Assembly: GCA_030549495.1 (NCBI GenBank) | Contig: JAUIRK010001017.1 | Location: forward strand, 186,001-250,000 | Direction: 5' to 3' | DNA length: 64,000 bases | Source: Nectonema munidae | Taxonomy: Eukaryota > Nematomorpha > Nectonematoida > Nectonematidae | Shown here: one piece after another, positions 54,588-64,000 of the stretch | Layout: the number at the start of each line of letters is the position of its first letter | Position numbering within the stretch: the first letter of the stretch is position 1 | Notes under the pieces: model-generated | Database searches by the model: none | Told to the model about the DNA's origin: nothing | What the model saw: the letters and a program-made list of their open reading frames with translations, nothing else | Made by a program: the position numbers and the translations under genes

Positions 54588-57159
54588 TTAGTTAATTTGA
54601 TATATATTTAAAATTTTTATTTCTTGATCACTTTTTTCGTTTATGAATTTGTGAAATTTTTTCATTAACTTTGATAGTTTTGCCAGATGCGTTTGATTGT
54701 TAGAGCCCCATAACAGGTTTGCATAACTTAAGTGTGAAAATACATGAGAATAATAAAGGGTCTTTCGTGCATTAGTAGGTAAGTAAGTTTGCAATTTTTT
54801 CAGGCAACCTAAAATTCTGGAGATTTTTATGCAAATATTATTAATATGAGTGGAAAAGGAAAAATTATCTTTCTAGTGTTACTCCAAGATATTTTATTCC
54901 GCTAACTCTTTTGATGCTAACATTATTCAAATAAAAAGATGGGGTAGAGCTTACTCGTCTTTTAGAAAATATTATAAAGTTACTTTTCTCATGATTAATT
55001 TTTATTTTATTAAAATCACACCAATTAGTAATGTTTTTTAGTGAAGCTTGAATGGCATGATGATCAGAATTTTTGTATTAAACATTAGAGTTAAATCATC
55101 TGCATACATGATAAGTTTGCTATCATTGTCTAAACACTTGTGTATGTCATCTATGTAAATTAAAAACAATAGCGGACCTAAGATTGATCCTTGAGGAACA
55201 CCAGACTTAGAATAATAGCCGTCGGAATAAAAATTATTGAAAAATATAAAAAAAATTCTAAAAGATAAATAGTCCTGAATCAAATCATAAAAACAGCCTT
55301 TGATGCCCAACTTTCTTATTTTATATAGTAAGGTATGGTGATTCACAGTATCGAACGCCTTAGAAAAGTCCAAGAAGAAACATAACAATTTAGCTTTTGG
55401 TTCATATGCTGTTGCTACAGATAATGATAGTTCTGATAGGGCATCCGGGTTGATTTATTAGGCCGAAAACCAAATTGATGTTTATAGAAGAAATTTATTT
55501 TGTCAAGATAGTCACTCAATTTGGTAAAAATAACTTTCTCAAAAATTTTAGCAAAGCTTGATAACAAAAATAGTTCTATACGAGCTGAATATGGTAGGTT
55601 GCTTATTAGGTTTCAAAATTGGCAGAACTTTTGCAATTTTTAGTTTGTCTGGAAAAATACCTTGTTGTATAGAAGAATTGAATATATGTACAAGAATATT
55701 GCGGATGTTAGGCAAAATATATATAAGTAATTTAAAGTTTATTTCATCTAGGCCCGAAGATTTCCTGTTATTCAAACTGCTCACAGCTATATTTATATCA
55801 TCATTTGTGATTTTACTAAAGTAAAAAGAAGATAATTGAGACGGTAAAAGAGACTCTATGTAAATAAAAGAACTTTCGAGGTTCGATTCGTCTGGTTCTA
55901 AAGAAAAGATATCGGTGAAACCTTGAATATTCAAATCAATATTGGGAGTAGTTGCTTTATTTTTCATCAATGTGTTCAAGACAGGCCATAGTGATTTATG
56001 ATCACATGTAGATAGCTTTGAACAGTAATACTGAGATTTTGTATATACTTGACTTCAATTTTGTAATTTTTCAAAACATTTTTATAACGAAATTTATTGT
56101 GAGAAGAAGGGTTTTTTCTAAATTTTTTATAGTAACGAATTTTTAGACGATTTAATGCAGCTTAATCTTGTGTATACGAGGGTAAATTAGGTTTCTTTTG
56201 TTTGACTGCAACTAAAGGAAAGCATTTGGTAAAACATTCGTGAATAATTTCATCAAAACTTGCATAAATTTGATTAAGGTTTTTTGAAAAATAACAATAT
56301 TCAAAATTTGCAACTGACAATTTAGAAAAGAACAATTCATAAGCTTGAGGTGAAAATTTTCTTTTTAAAACTTTTGTTAACACGCGTCTGTTTTTTAAAA
56401 AAGGTAGTTCTAGAAAATTGACACAATAATCGCTTATAAGGGCATTTATATTATAGGAAGTATTGTTCACTACTTGATTTGTAAATATATTGTCTATTAA
56501 AGTTTTTGAATTTGCCAGGCGTGTCGATTTAGAAATGGCTGGGATTAAACCATTTTCAAGCATCAAACAAAGAAAATCCTAAGCATGCCTATTTTCATAT
56601 ATATTCAAGAGGTTTATGTTAAAATCTCCAGCAACCAAAAACAACTCGTTTTTTTTTATCAATTTAATAAACTGATTTAGAGATAAGAGAAAGTCTGAAC
56701 TATAAACAGCTAGTATGGAAACCCTTGTATCAAAAACAATGAACTGACCTAAAAGAAAATCAGCAGATGATTCAACATTTTCATTTGAATTATAAAGCAC
56801 TAATTTATAAATACTTTTATAATAAATGCATACACCGCCTCCAGTTCGATTTCTTTCTTTAAAAATCGAGCTATAACCACTTAAGTTATATTTTACAGTA
56901 TCACTTTAGTTCCATATTTCGCTAAAAACTATAAAATCTGGAAGGAGATTAAGAGAACTTAAAAAATTGAAAAGTTAGAAAAATTTGCAAAAAGACTTCT
57001 GATGTTTAAATGTATTATGGATAATGAGCTAAATGAAATATTTTCTCTATTAAGCAAAGATATATCGTCTTCATTTAAGTATTTAGTTTTCTTAATTCCC
57101 AAAAAAAGTTTAGAAAATATATCAAAATTATATAAATCAGATATGTTTTGTTTATTCAT
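54588..57159 (-). pseudogene. LINE ORF2: endonuclease and reverse transcriptase
   Basis: From the ATG at 57159: LSIIHLNIRSL opens the AP-endonuclease-like domain. GGGVCIYYK at about 56850 and LFLVAGDFNINLLN at 56579-56800 follow, with LIDNIFTNQVVN and LISDYCVNF at 56162-56566 giving the DN and SDH-like blocks. RT begins with SGLDEINFKLL and LPILKPNKQPTIFSSYRTI (55548-55979). FFLDFSKAFDTVNHHTLL, GVPQGSILGPLLFLIYIDDI and IMYADDLTLMF (55038-55388) are the palm motifs with catalytic YADD. The C-terminal part RKTLYYSHVFSHLSYANLLW lies at 54588-54794. At least four frame breaks or stops separate these blocks. Confidence 0.88.
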
Positions 57160-57762
57160 TTGAGGTGTATGAAGTAAGAGATTTTACTATTGCTAAATTT
57201 TTTAAATATGAAGGACATAGATGTGAAATACCATGATGGTTTTTGTTAGTATGATTGTTTACTGAACAGGAGTAACAGGTATACTTATCTGGATAATCTT
57301 TAAAGGAACAACTATTTGATTCATGATTTTCAGCACAGTATAGACATATTTCCTTATTTGTATGCTTACAGTTAGTTTTAGTATGCCCAAACATTAGACA
57401 GTTTGAACAATGTTTCACATAAAAAAAATCATTTATTCTGAAGCATTTAAACTCAATGAAAATTTGATTATTGTTGCATTCAAGAAATTTTCTTATTTCA
57501 CGATCAATCCTAAATATAACAGATTTTACATTTTTAGATTTGCCATTTTTTCGAAAATAATTTCAAAGGTTTTTCCTTTATTTACATTATCAGATATTTC
57601 TTCATTTTTTTCAAGTATAGATTTCAATATTTCGGTTTTGGATAAGCCTATATCAACACCTCCAATAATTATTTTGGGAAAGATAGATTTAGGTTTTGAA
57701 CAAATGAATTTGAACTGAGATTGATCTTTTAAATTGGATAATTCAGACTCTGCAGCAGTCAT
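57152..57762 (-). pseudogene. LINE ORF1 with three zinc knuckles
   Basis: The N-terminal half (57762-57526) contains IFPKIIIGGVDIGLSKTEIL. The other frame continues VIFRIDREIRKFLECNNNQ into KHCSNCLMFGHTKTNC, CLYCAENHESNSC and CYSCSVNNHTNKNHHG, three CCHC-type knuckles typical of gag-like LINE ORF1 RNA-binding proteins. One frame break near 57530 separates the halves. Its TAA stop overlaps the ORF2 start: the eight bases ATGAATAA contain both. Confidence 0.85.
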
Positions 57763-57799
57763 ATTTTTAATTTCGGGAAGATAACGTTTTCTTTAATAG

Positions 57800-58600
57800 T
57801 TAACTTGTTTATTTTAGTATTTTTAAATATATTTTTATCCTTATTTTTTATTACAATTTTTTAATAACTTTAAATCTTCATGTTTCCCCTTTTATAAAAA
57901 TTGAATTTTTACTTTCATTTTTGGCATTCCCATGAGCTTCTTTTGTTAGGCTTACAGCATGAGCATAAGTTAGTTTTCTTAAAAAAATTAAGTAGTTCTT
58001 AACATCAGATTTTTTTCAGAGAAAATCCTAAAATTTTTGTAATTTTCTGCATTAGCTATGTGTATTTTATCAAATATTGTTAAGATCATATTGCAAGATG
58101 TGTCGAATAACTTATAGCTGCTCATCATTTACTTTTTTTTTCCAACTACCATTGTCCCTATACACTACCTATAGATCATGACAAAATTAAAAAAAAATTA
58201 ATAGAAGAAGAAGAAGAAAGTTTATTAGCAAATTACATTATTAAAAATAAACAAGAGGACAAATAGAAATGAAATCACACACTTTTAATAATATTTTGGA
58301 ATTAAAATTAATGAAGAGATAATAAAAGATGGGAGTATTTCAAAGGTTGTAAAAATAACCCACATGTAGATGTACTCTTATTTATCACTGTTTTCAAATA
58401 ATTGAGCAAAGTTTCATTATATTTCAATTACATAACAATTAGTTAGTAGACTTTGGATCATTACTATCGATATTACTATCTTGGATCGTTAATATAGAGT
58501 GACAATATTCAATTTTTTGTTACTTGCTTTCATGATCTTTTGTTCTTTTTGTGTTGAAAATTTCGTAATTTTGAAATATCACATATAATTTGCTGAAATG
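57800..58600. other. AT-rich stretch upstream of the LINE
   Basis: A (GAA)n run lies near 58205. The start of the LINE 5' UTR may extend here, but no boundary is visible. Confidence 0.4.
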
Positions 58601-58612
58601 GGTTCAAAGGTA

Positions 58613-58756
58613 TAAAGGTACCGTGGGGTGTTTTCATCGAGAAGCCACAATTGCGCCACTTGTATCGAACTATGAGAAAGTAGGCTTGATGCGGGATCGA
58701 ACCCAAGATCTTGAGTTCTCGAAACCCAGTACCTAACCAACCTTACTCACGCCCCC
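58613..58756 (-). mobile_element. tRNA-derived SINE, family A, best preserved
   Basis: On the plus strand: TAAAGGTACCGTGGGGTG, TTTTCATCGAGAAGCCACAA, TTGATGCGGGATCGAACCCA and ACCCAGTACCTAACCAACC, ending TTACTCACGCCCCC. Read on the minus strand it has boxes A and B and a 7-base loop TTCGATA between partly paired arms, suggesting a tRNA with a CGA-like anticodon as ancestor. Confidence 0.9.
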
Positions 58757-58759
58757 AAA

Positions 58760-58925
58760 TGAGAGTAATTCAAATGAAAGATTAAAATAAAAAAAACTCT
58801 ATGAATATTTTATTTTATTTCATATCAAAATTAAACAAAATTTTCATAGAAAGTTATATATAAATAAAAGAAATTTGTCGAATTTTGAAACAAATATTTA
58901 AACACTCGACCACGGGATCGGCTAG
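58760..58925 (+). mobile_element. Possible third Helitron-like 3' end
   Basis: ACTCGACCACGGGATCGGCTAG followed by T resembles the ends at 22720 and 24600 in its last bases and in the AT-rich sequence after it. The hairpin is poor and no 5' end was located. Confidence 0.3.
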
Positions 58926-58929
58926 TATA

Positions 58930-59420
58930 ATTATATTATCTGAGTTAGGCCTAGGTGTTGAAAATCGAGTTATCAATTTAGTTTAAAAATAGTAAGGTTT
59001 GAAAATTCTATTTTTGCAAAAAAAAAAATATCACAAAAGATTATTTTCAGATTGGACCCTATGGTAGTCGGTTGGCAGAAGTGCCTCTCCAGGATTTTTG
59101 CCTCTGAAGATCTAAGATTTTTTTACCTTGACCTTGAAATGATGAATGCTGCTTAAGTCTACGTATAGATTAAATTTGTAATTAAAAGACAAGAAAAAGT
59201 TGATAATTATTTGCAGAAGTATAGAAGTCATGAATAAATATATATCGCGCCTTTATTTTATACCCTTTTATGAGACTGGATGTGAAAATATATATAACGA
59301 AAAATTAACGAAATCAACACAATCTATAACGTAAAAATGTATCGTTAATTTAAAAAAAATCAGTTGTGCCCTAAGGTACCCAAGACCTTACAAATATAAA
59401 TTTTTGCCAAGAAACTTTGT
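58930..59420. other. AT-rich stretch, nothing recognised
   Basis: It could contain the decayed 5' part of the piggyBac gene that follows, but no motif is visible. Confidence 0.4.
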
Positions 59421-59429
59421 AAAATGCAG

Positions 59430-60223
59430 GGGACTTTATAATACCATTTTTTGTATGATCATCGGTATAAAATTTGCTTAACATCTTATAAATCTAAAGC
59501 TAATAAAAATTTTATTTTGATGTTTTTCACAAATATAACTTGTATTAGTGGAAATGGATATGATAAAAAACCCGAAATTATTTTAGATTACAACCAATAT
59601 AAATGTGGTTTAGACAATACGGATAAAACAAATGAAGATTTTACATTTCGGCGTAAATCTAATAGATATCCACTTTAATTTTGTCAAACATTCTTGAAAT
59701 TTCTAAACGGAATGTTTACTTATTTATGCAAAAAAAGGTTACAAATAAGTAGAATTATAAAAATTTAACGTATATGGCTGATAAATATAATAAATCGATC
59801 ATTTGGACAGAATAAACATACTTTTACTATCTTTGGTTTTCCTGAACAAATTCAAAATACAACAAATAACATTGCTTTTCAAACAAATGAACGAGGAAAG
59901 TTTAAATGGAAAAATGTTCAAAAATCACTAGATGGTGTTGCAAAGTCTGTTACAAGCCTATTTGTTCACAGCATAAAGTTACAAGAGTTTTTTTTGCCAA
60001 AATAACTCATAAATTCATCAAGTTTTGTTTAAATAAAATTTTTGCTAAATTTATTTATGCAAAGATCTTGGAAGCGGAACAATTCGGCCTCAAGACAATA
60101 AGCCTGATTTTTATGAACCAAAATTTTTTATGCGACTGTTTAAATTTTTGAATATTTCTTGATGCTAAATAACTCTTAATAACTTTTTTAAGTATTATTA
60201 TTTAGTGGGCTGATAAGGGTTAA
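59430..60223 (+). pseudogene. 3' part of a piggyBac-like transposase with its TTAA right end
   Basis: The plus-strand frame at 59440-59678 contains FYDHRYKICLTSYKSKANKN, then GYDKKPEIILDYNQYKCGLD followed by NTDKTNEDFTFRRKSNRYPL. This matches the piggyBac block around the last catalytic Asp (YN..K.GVD..D.......R.T.RWP). Near 59906, TRWCCKVCYKPICSQHK is the C-terminal Cys-rich zinc finger that binds the transposon ends. Right of it, GGGCTGATAAGGG is followed by TTAA at 60220, a CCC-type piggyBac terminus read outward. Stops and frame changes separate the blocks, and the first two catalytic Asp regions are not found. It may represent the source of the TTAA MITEs, though its end differs from their subfamilies. 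Confidence 0.75.
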
Positions 60224-60289
60224 AAGTTATAAAACAACAAAATAGATATACAAAACAAGAAGAACTGTAACACCCTTTGATACTCCACT

Positions 60290-62400
60290 GCATCTAGGAA
60301 AAGGCAATAATCCTAGATTTTATAGAGAAATCTATTTCAATCATAAATAATTGTTCTTTTTATCAGGTGAGGAAAAATAAATATAAAGATAGTAAAAATC
60401 CATGGATTAATGAGCAAATATTTATTAAAATAAAGGAAAAGGATAAACTATATAAAAAAATAAAAAAAGGCAATAATTCTATAATTTCAACACTTAAAGC
60501 AAGATTCAAAGAATGTGTTAAAAATCTAAAAAAGTTAATTTGGTACTCAAAAGTTGATTATTTCGAAAAAATATTCCAATACAGTAAAAATGATTCTAGA
60601 AGACTCTGGAAAAAATAAACTTAGTAATAAAAGTAGAGAGACCAAACTGTAAAGTACGATTGATGAATCAAATATAAGCAACAATGAGTTAGCAGATAAA
60701 TTTACAATTCATTTTAAAGATAAAATAAGTCACATAATAAACAAAAATAAAATGATTTCATGTGGGTACACTATACTTAAACCTGAATACAACAGTTTCT
60801 TTCAATTTAAAAATGTTTTATATAATGATATATTAAATACAATTAACCAACTCAAAAATGGAAATACAACAGACATTTATGGAATATCAATTAATATGGT
60901 AAAAATAATTGCCAACGTAATAATAAAACTGATTTTCATTTTATCTAATAAATGCATATCTCAAGGAGAGTATTCAGATTCATTTAAAATAAGTAAAGTC
61001 CTACCAATAGCAAAAAAAGAAAGTAGACCAATTGAAATGGACAATTATAGATCTGTCAGCATAGTACCTGTGTTTTCAAAAATATTAGAAATGAATTTAA
61101 TTTCTTACTTGACGATCATCAATTCGGTTTTCAAAAGTTCAAAAACATTAAAAAACTTCACTGTATACTTATTTCTGAAATCATTGACAATTGGAATAAA
61201 AATGTTAGCTCATTATGCATATTCTTAGACCTTAAGGCAGCTTTTGACTGTATTAATCATGACTCCGTATTGAATAAACTTAACTGCTATAAATTTGAAC
61301 AACCTTCTTTAAGATTAAATGAATCTTTTTTGAAATATAGAAAATTTTCAGTATTTGTAAATGGTAGTTTCTCTAATATCTGTGGATTGCACATCTGCAG
61401 GAGTACCTCAAGGGTCTTCATTATGACCTCTACTATTTATCATATACATAAATGATATACTGGATAATTTAAACAAGAATATTTGTAAAGCCCTACCTTT
61501 TGCAGACGACATTGTACTTATATTTAAAGTAAAAAATCCTTTGAATTATGAGGACACGAATAACAAATTATCATATTATTAAGTAGAACCTTCATGAATA
61601 ACCAGTTATTCTTAAATTATAACAAAAAATACAAACTTATTCCTTCCCAATGTCAGGATTGATAACTATGATCTCGAATTGCTTACCAAGATCAATTTTT
61701 TTAGGTGCTATTATTGATAATAAACTTCTTTGGAACGCCCAAGTTGATTCTGTGTATAATAAATTGAGCTACTTACTTTCGAAATTTAATAGTTGGAACT
61801 ATCTTCCAGTAAAAGTCAAAACTATCGCATGTAAATCATTAGTTTTACCTTTAATAAATTATTCCTTGGTGAACTGGGGACATGCGAATCTTGATAGAAT
61901 ATTGATTATTCAAAAGAAGTTATTGAGAAGTACAATAAATTTTAAATATAATGAACACACTGACAGTAAATTTTATATGATAAATTGTCTTAAAATACAG
62001 GACATGTATAAATATATAATTCTGAATTTTTATTATGACATTATTCATGGTTTGTTTCAGATAAATTATGCAAATATGTTAAGGTTTAATTATGAGTTGC
62101 ACAAGCATAATACAAGAACAAAATTAAATCTTTTCATTCCTAGGTCTAAATCAAATAAATCTAAGCAAGAAATAGGGTATAAAATTCCTAATTTACTGAA
62201 AGAATTTAAAAGCATGAATATTACAGAATTAACGCATTTAAGTAAAAACTCTTTCAAAAATTGCATCAAAATTTTATTGATAAAATCATTCGATACCCCC
62301 TGTACTATAAAAAATCATTTTTCTTGCCCGAAGTAATAGTTTTGTTATATCACTCACTATATTTCAAGAAGGTTCAAGGATATTAAATATTTATTTATCA
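60290..62400 (+). pseudogene. LINE reverse transcriptase, 5'-truncated (CR1/Jockey group)
   Basis: KNPWINEQIFIKIKEKDKLY (60367) is the post-endonuclease region. ILNTINQLKNGNTTDIYGIS, ISQGEYSDSFKISKVLPIAK and MDNYRSVSIVPVFSKILEMN (60752-61228) lead into RT. SLCIFLDLKAAFDCINHDSV (near 61212), AGVPQGSSL and PLLFIIYINDI, and PFADDIVLIF (61495-61525) are the palm motifs. The frame at 61650-62336 is intact over 228 codons: SIFLGAIIDNKLLWNAQVDS, YSLVNWGHANLDRILIIQKK and HNTRTKLNLF, then a stop. Endonuclease and ORF1 are missing and the RT is split over three frames. It differs from the LINE at 53.4-57.8 kb, so it is another lineage. Confidence 0.85.
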
Positions 62401-62990
62401 TCAAAATTAAATGAAAGGAAAGTTTATCGATAGAAGATCATCATCAGAATTCGCATCTAAAGAGTTTCACAGAGGGATTTTCATCTGAAGTATTGAATTT
62501 TACGTGAGGCATGCCAAAATCTTCTCTTTGCGTTAATCTGCTTTATAATATACAGATATTTTGTTTTTATTGAAAGGGTGTACGTTTAATCTAATCTTTA
62601 ATTTCTTCAATATATTTAAACTGCCTCTACTCTAATTTAAATTTTGAAAGACTGTCTGTCAGCATTATGTTTTGGAGATCCACCCATGAATTTGAAGTTG
62701 ATAATAATTTATTAATTAAATTTCCTAAAAGCTTAACTCCCAAATTTAAAAGTAAAATGTATATGTTCTATTCTTTCTTTATCTTCAAATTTTGTTTAAT
62801 GAAAACTAAAAAAATGAATTATGAATCAGTTATTGGAAGATTCCTTCCTTTTGTCAGCTACTGTATGTAATTTTTTCTCCTATATATTATAATCCTAACT
62901 TTAACACATTTCATTCTCTTCTAAGATAAAAATAATTTTTTGCATGAAATGTTTATGATTTTGAGGCCTCATTTTACACTATTTTTTTAT
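62400..62990. other. AT-rich stretch, nothing recognised
   Basis: It may include the LINE 3' UTR, but no tail repeat is visible. Confidence 0.4.
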
Positions 62991-62995
62991 TTTAG

Positions 62996-63172
62996 AAGTT
63001 CAAAAAGAGACTCCGCTTTCTTTTCGTTATCTTCTTCATCTTTATCATCATCATCTTTTCTAAACACATTAGATATTCCAACTAAATTACCCAACTTCTA
63101 TTGGATTAAAGTTGGTTTCATTCTCGACAAGATTATTCCTGTTTTACTCGAAATCATTGAAAAAGCTGAGTA
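62996..63172 (+). CDS. Possible host exon
   Basis: After TTTTTTTATTTTAG the frame reads SSKRDSAFFSLSSSSLSSSS, then TKLPNFYWIKVGFILDKIIP and VLLEIIEKAEY. The Ser run and the amphipathic tail look more protein-like than most frames here. The only donor candidate, GTATAA near 63172, is weak. No family is recognised. Confidence 0.28.
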
Positions 63173-63608
63173 TAATTTTTTTTGCATGCGTACATTAATT
63201 CCTCTGAAATGAATATATTGTTCAAGAATATTCCGTTTTTAGAGAAATTGTTTGTATATTCATGTTTTTTTGCAGTTTAAAATTGAAGTTTATTAAACTG
63301 ATGATATAAATTGACATAAAATTAGTGATAAATTGTATACCATCCTAATAGTATAAAATTCCTTTTTTTATTTGTCAAGAGCTTTTCATATTTAAATTAA
63401 AAATAAGGTCTAAAATCAACAATCTGATTTTATTAAGAAAATTTTTCTTCGTCATAATCAATATTTATTTAAGTTGGTTATTTTCCTTCTAGTGGGTGGT
63501 TGTTGTCTTTTTAACATGTAGAAGATCATATTTTAAATTTCATTTCATAATGTACATTTTCTTCATTTTCAATTCTTTTCGCTTATAAATCATTTATCGG
63601 CATTAAAC

Positions 63609-63745
63609 TTAGCCTGCATTTTTCTTTTCTACCTTATACTTAAAAATTCTAGGCTTTCTTCTCTTGCTTGTAATATTCCCATCAGGAACATCGTCACTGT
63701 CAAAATGAATAGTATCATGTATTTGACGTGTACCTTTTTTGTTTA
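63609..63745 (-). CDS. Possible last exon of a host gene
   Basis: The minus-strand frame reads KGTRQIHDTIHFDSDDVPDG, then NITSKRRKPRIFKYKVEKKN and AG before TAA at 63609. It is GC-richer than its surroundings, with an acidic patch followed by a basic, nuclear-localisation-like patch. An acceptor such as AACATAAG near 63757 or TTTTTAG near 63748 is possible. No AATAAA was found close by. Function unknown. Confidence 0.35.
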
Positions 63746-64000
63746 TTACTAAAAATTCTCTTATGTTATTAAACAAAAAAGAAAGAAATATCAGTAAAAC
63801 AAAACAAAAAAAGAAATTTATTAAACAAACAAAACTAGCAATAGAATTACAATTTATAGAGTCGTTATGAATTCAATAAATGGGTAATCAGTAATTTTGC
63901 TAATAACAGTGTTTTGAACCACATATATTATTGATTAACAGCAGCTAATTCATTTTAGCTATTTAAGTAGCATTAGATTTTATTGTATTTCGAAAATGGT

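Larger units (their letters stand above)
53422..57800 (-). mobile_element. Near-complete two-ORF LINE (CR1/Jockey group)
   Basis: Read on the minus strand, the order is ORF1 (57762-57152), ORF2 with endonuclease and reverse transcriptase (57159 to about 53930), a 3' UTR with AATAAAC, and a (TTA)n tail (plus-strand AATAATAAT run at 53421-53446). A hAT MITE has inserted at 54096-54491, splitting the ORF2 C-terminus. The segment just below it, 53930-54087, still encodes RQHSKLHIPRFNENSNFRNI, the C-terminal block of such LINEs. Short simple-repeat tails are common in this group. It carries frame breaks in both ORFs and is dead. Confidence 0.88.

Noticed and set aside
55558-55824. Plus-strand frame of 88 codons
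   Set aside because: It is antisense to the LINE reverse transcriptase.
57410-57718. Plus-strand Phe-rich frame
   Set aside because: It is the complement of LINE ORF1.
1-64000. LTR retroelements, Polintons or other virus-like copies
   Set aside because: I looked for protease, integrase, capsid or envelope motifs and paired long terminal repeats and saw none.
1-64000. CRISPR arrays or bacterial-type operons
   Set aside because: Repeats here are tandem minisatellites or dispersed transposons without regular unique spacers, and the DNA is clearly eukaryotic in style.

Overview
The window looks like repeat-rich, intron-bearing DNA from an invertebrate animal nucleus. It is strongly AT-rich throughout, has no operons or dense coding, and is filled with remnants of many eukaryotic transposon families: Tigger/pogo, hAT, piggyBac, Helitron-like, several LINE lineages and tRNA-derived SINEs. 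An arthropod is plausible, but nothing seen here fixes the species. I saw no LTR retroelement, Polinton or other virus-like copy, no CRISPR array and no rRNA.

Layout. 0-13 kb: small TTAA-flanked MITEs, a perfect-ended palindromic MITE (1811-1990), a nearly full-length Tigger element (3161-5510) with a younger MITE inside, a hairpin-bearing hAT derivative (5666-6154), a large hAT derivative (9783-10853) and a 5'-truncated RTE-like LINE (10858-12600). 13-18 kb: SINEs plus the best candidate for a host gene, with splice-phase-compatible exons on the minus strand at 15390-15767 and 15852-15903 and an acidic exon at 18026-18103. 18-25 kb: a LINE remnant, two hAT MITEs, a two-exon candidate gene (21117-21647, minus), then two Helitron-like elements in tandem (21939-22720 and 22725-24600), the second carrying a degenerate tandem array. 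25-44 kb: decayed hAT transposases, LINE pieces, many non-autonomous ends and long empty AT-rich stretches. 45-48 kb: a candidate plus-strand host gene with three phase-compatible exons and a MITE-filled intron. 50-52 kb: an almost intact gene of a multicopy, transposase-like family. 53.4-57.8 kb: a nearly complete two-ORF LINE on the minus strand with a hAT MITE inside. 59.4-60.2 kb: the 3' part of a piggyBac transposase gene ending at a TTAA. 60.3-62.4 kb: another LINE. 62.9-63.8 kb: two possible host exons.

The most coherent system is a group of about a dozen 100-130 bp TTAA-flanked elements. They have piggyBac-style ends starting CCC in at least three end-sequence subfamilies, but share a repeated internal TCGTCTGC core. 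A decayed piggyBac transposase with a CCC/TTAA right end sits in the same window. Coordinates and motifs were read by eye. Family names rest on recalled motifs, not on searches.
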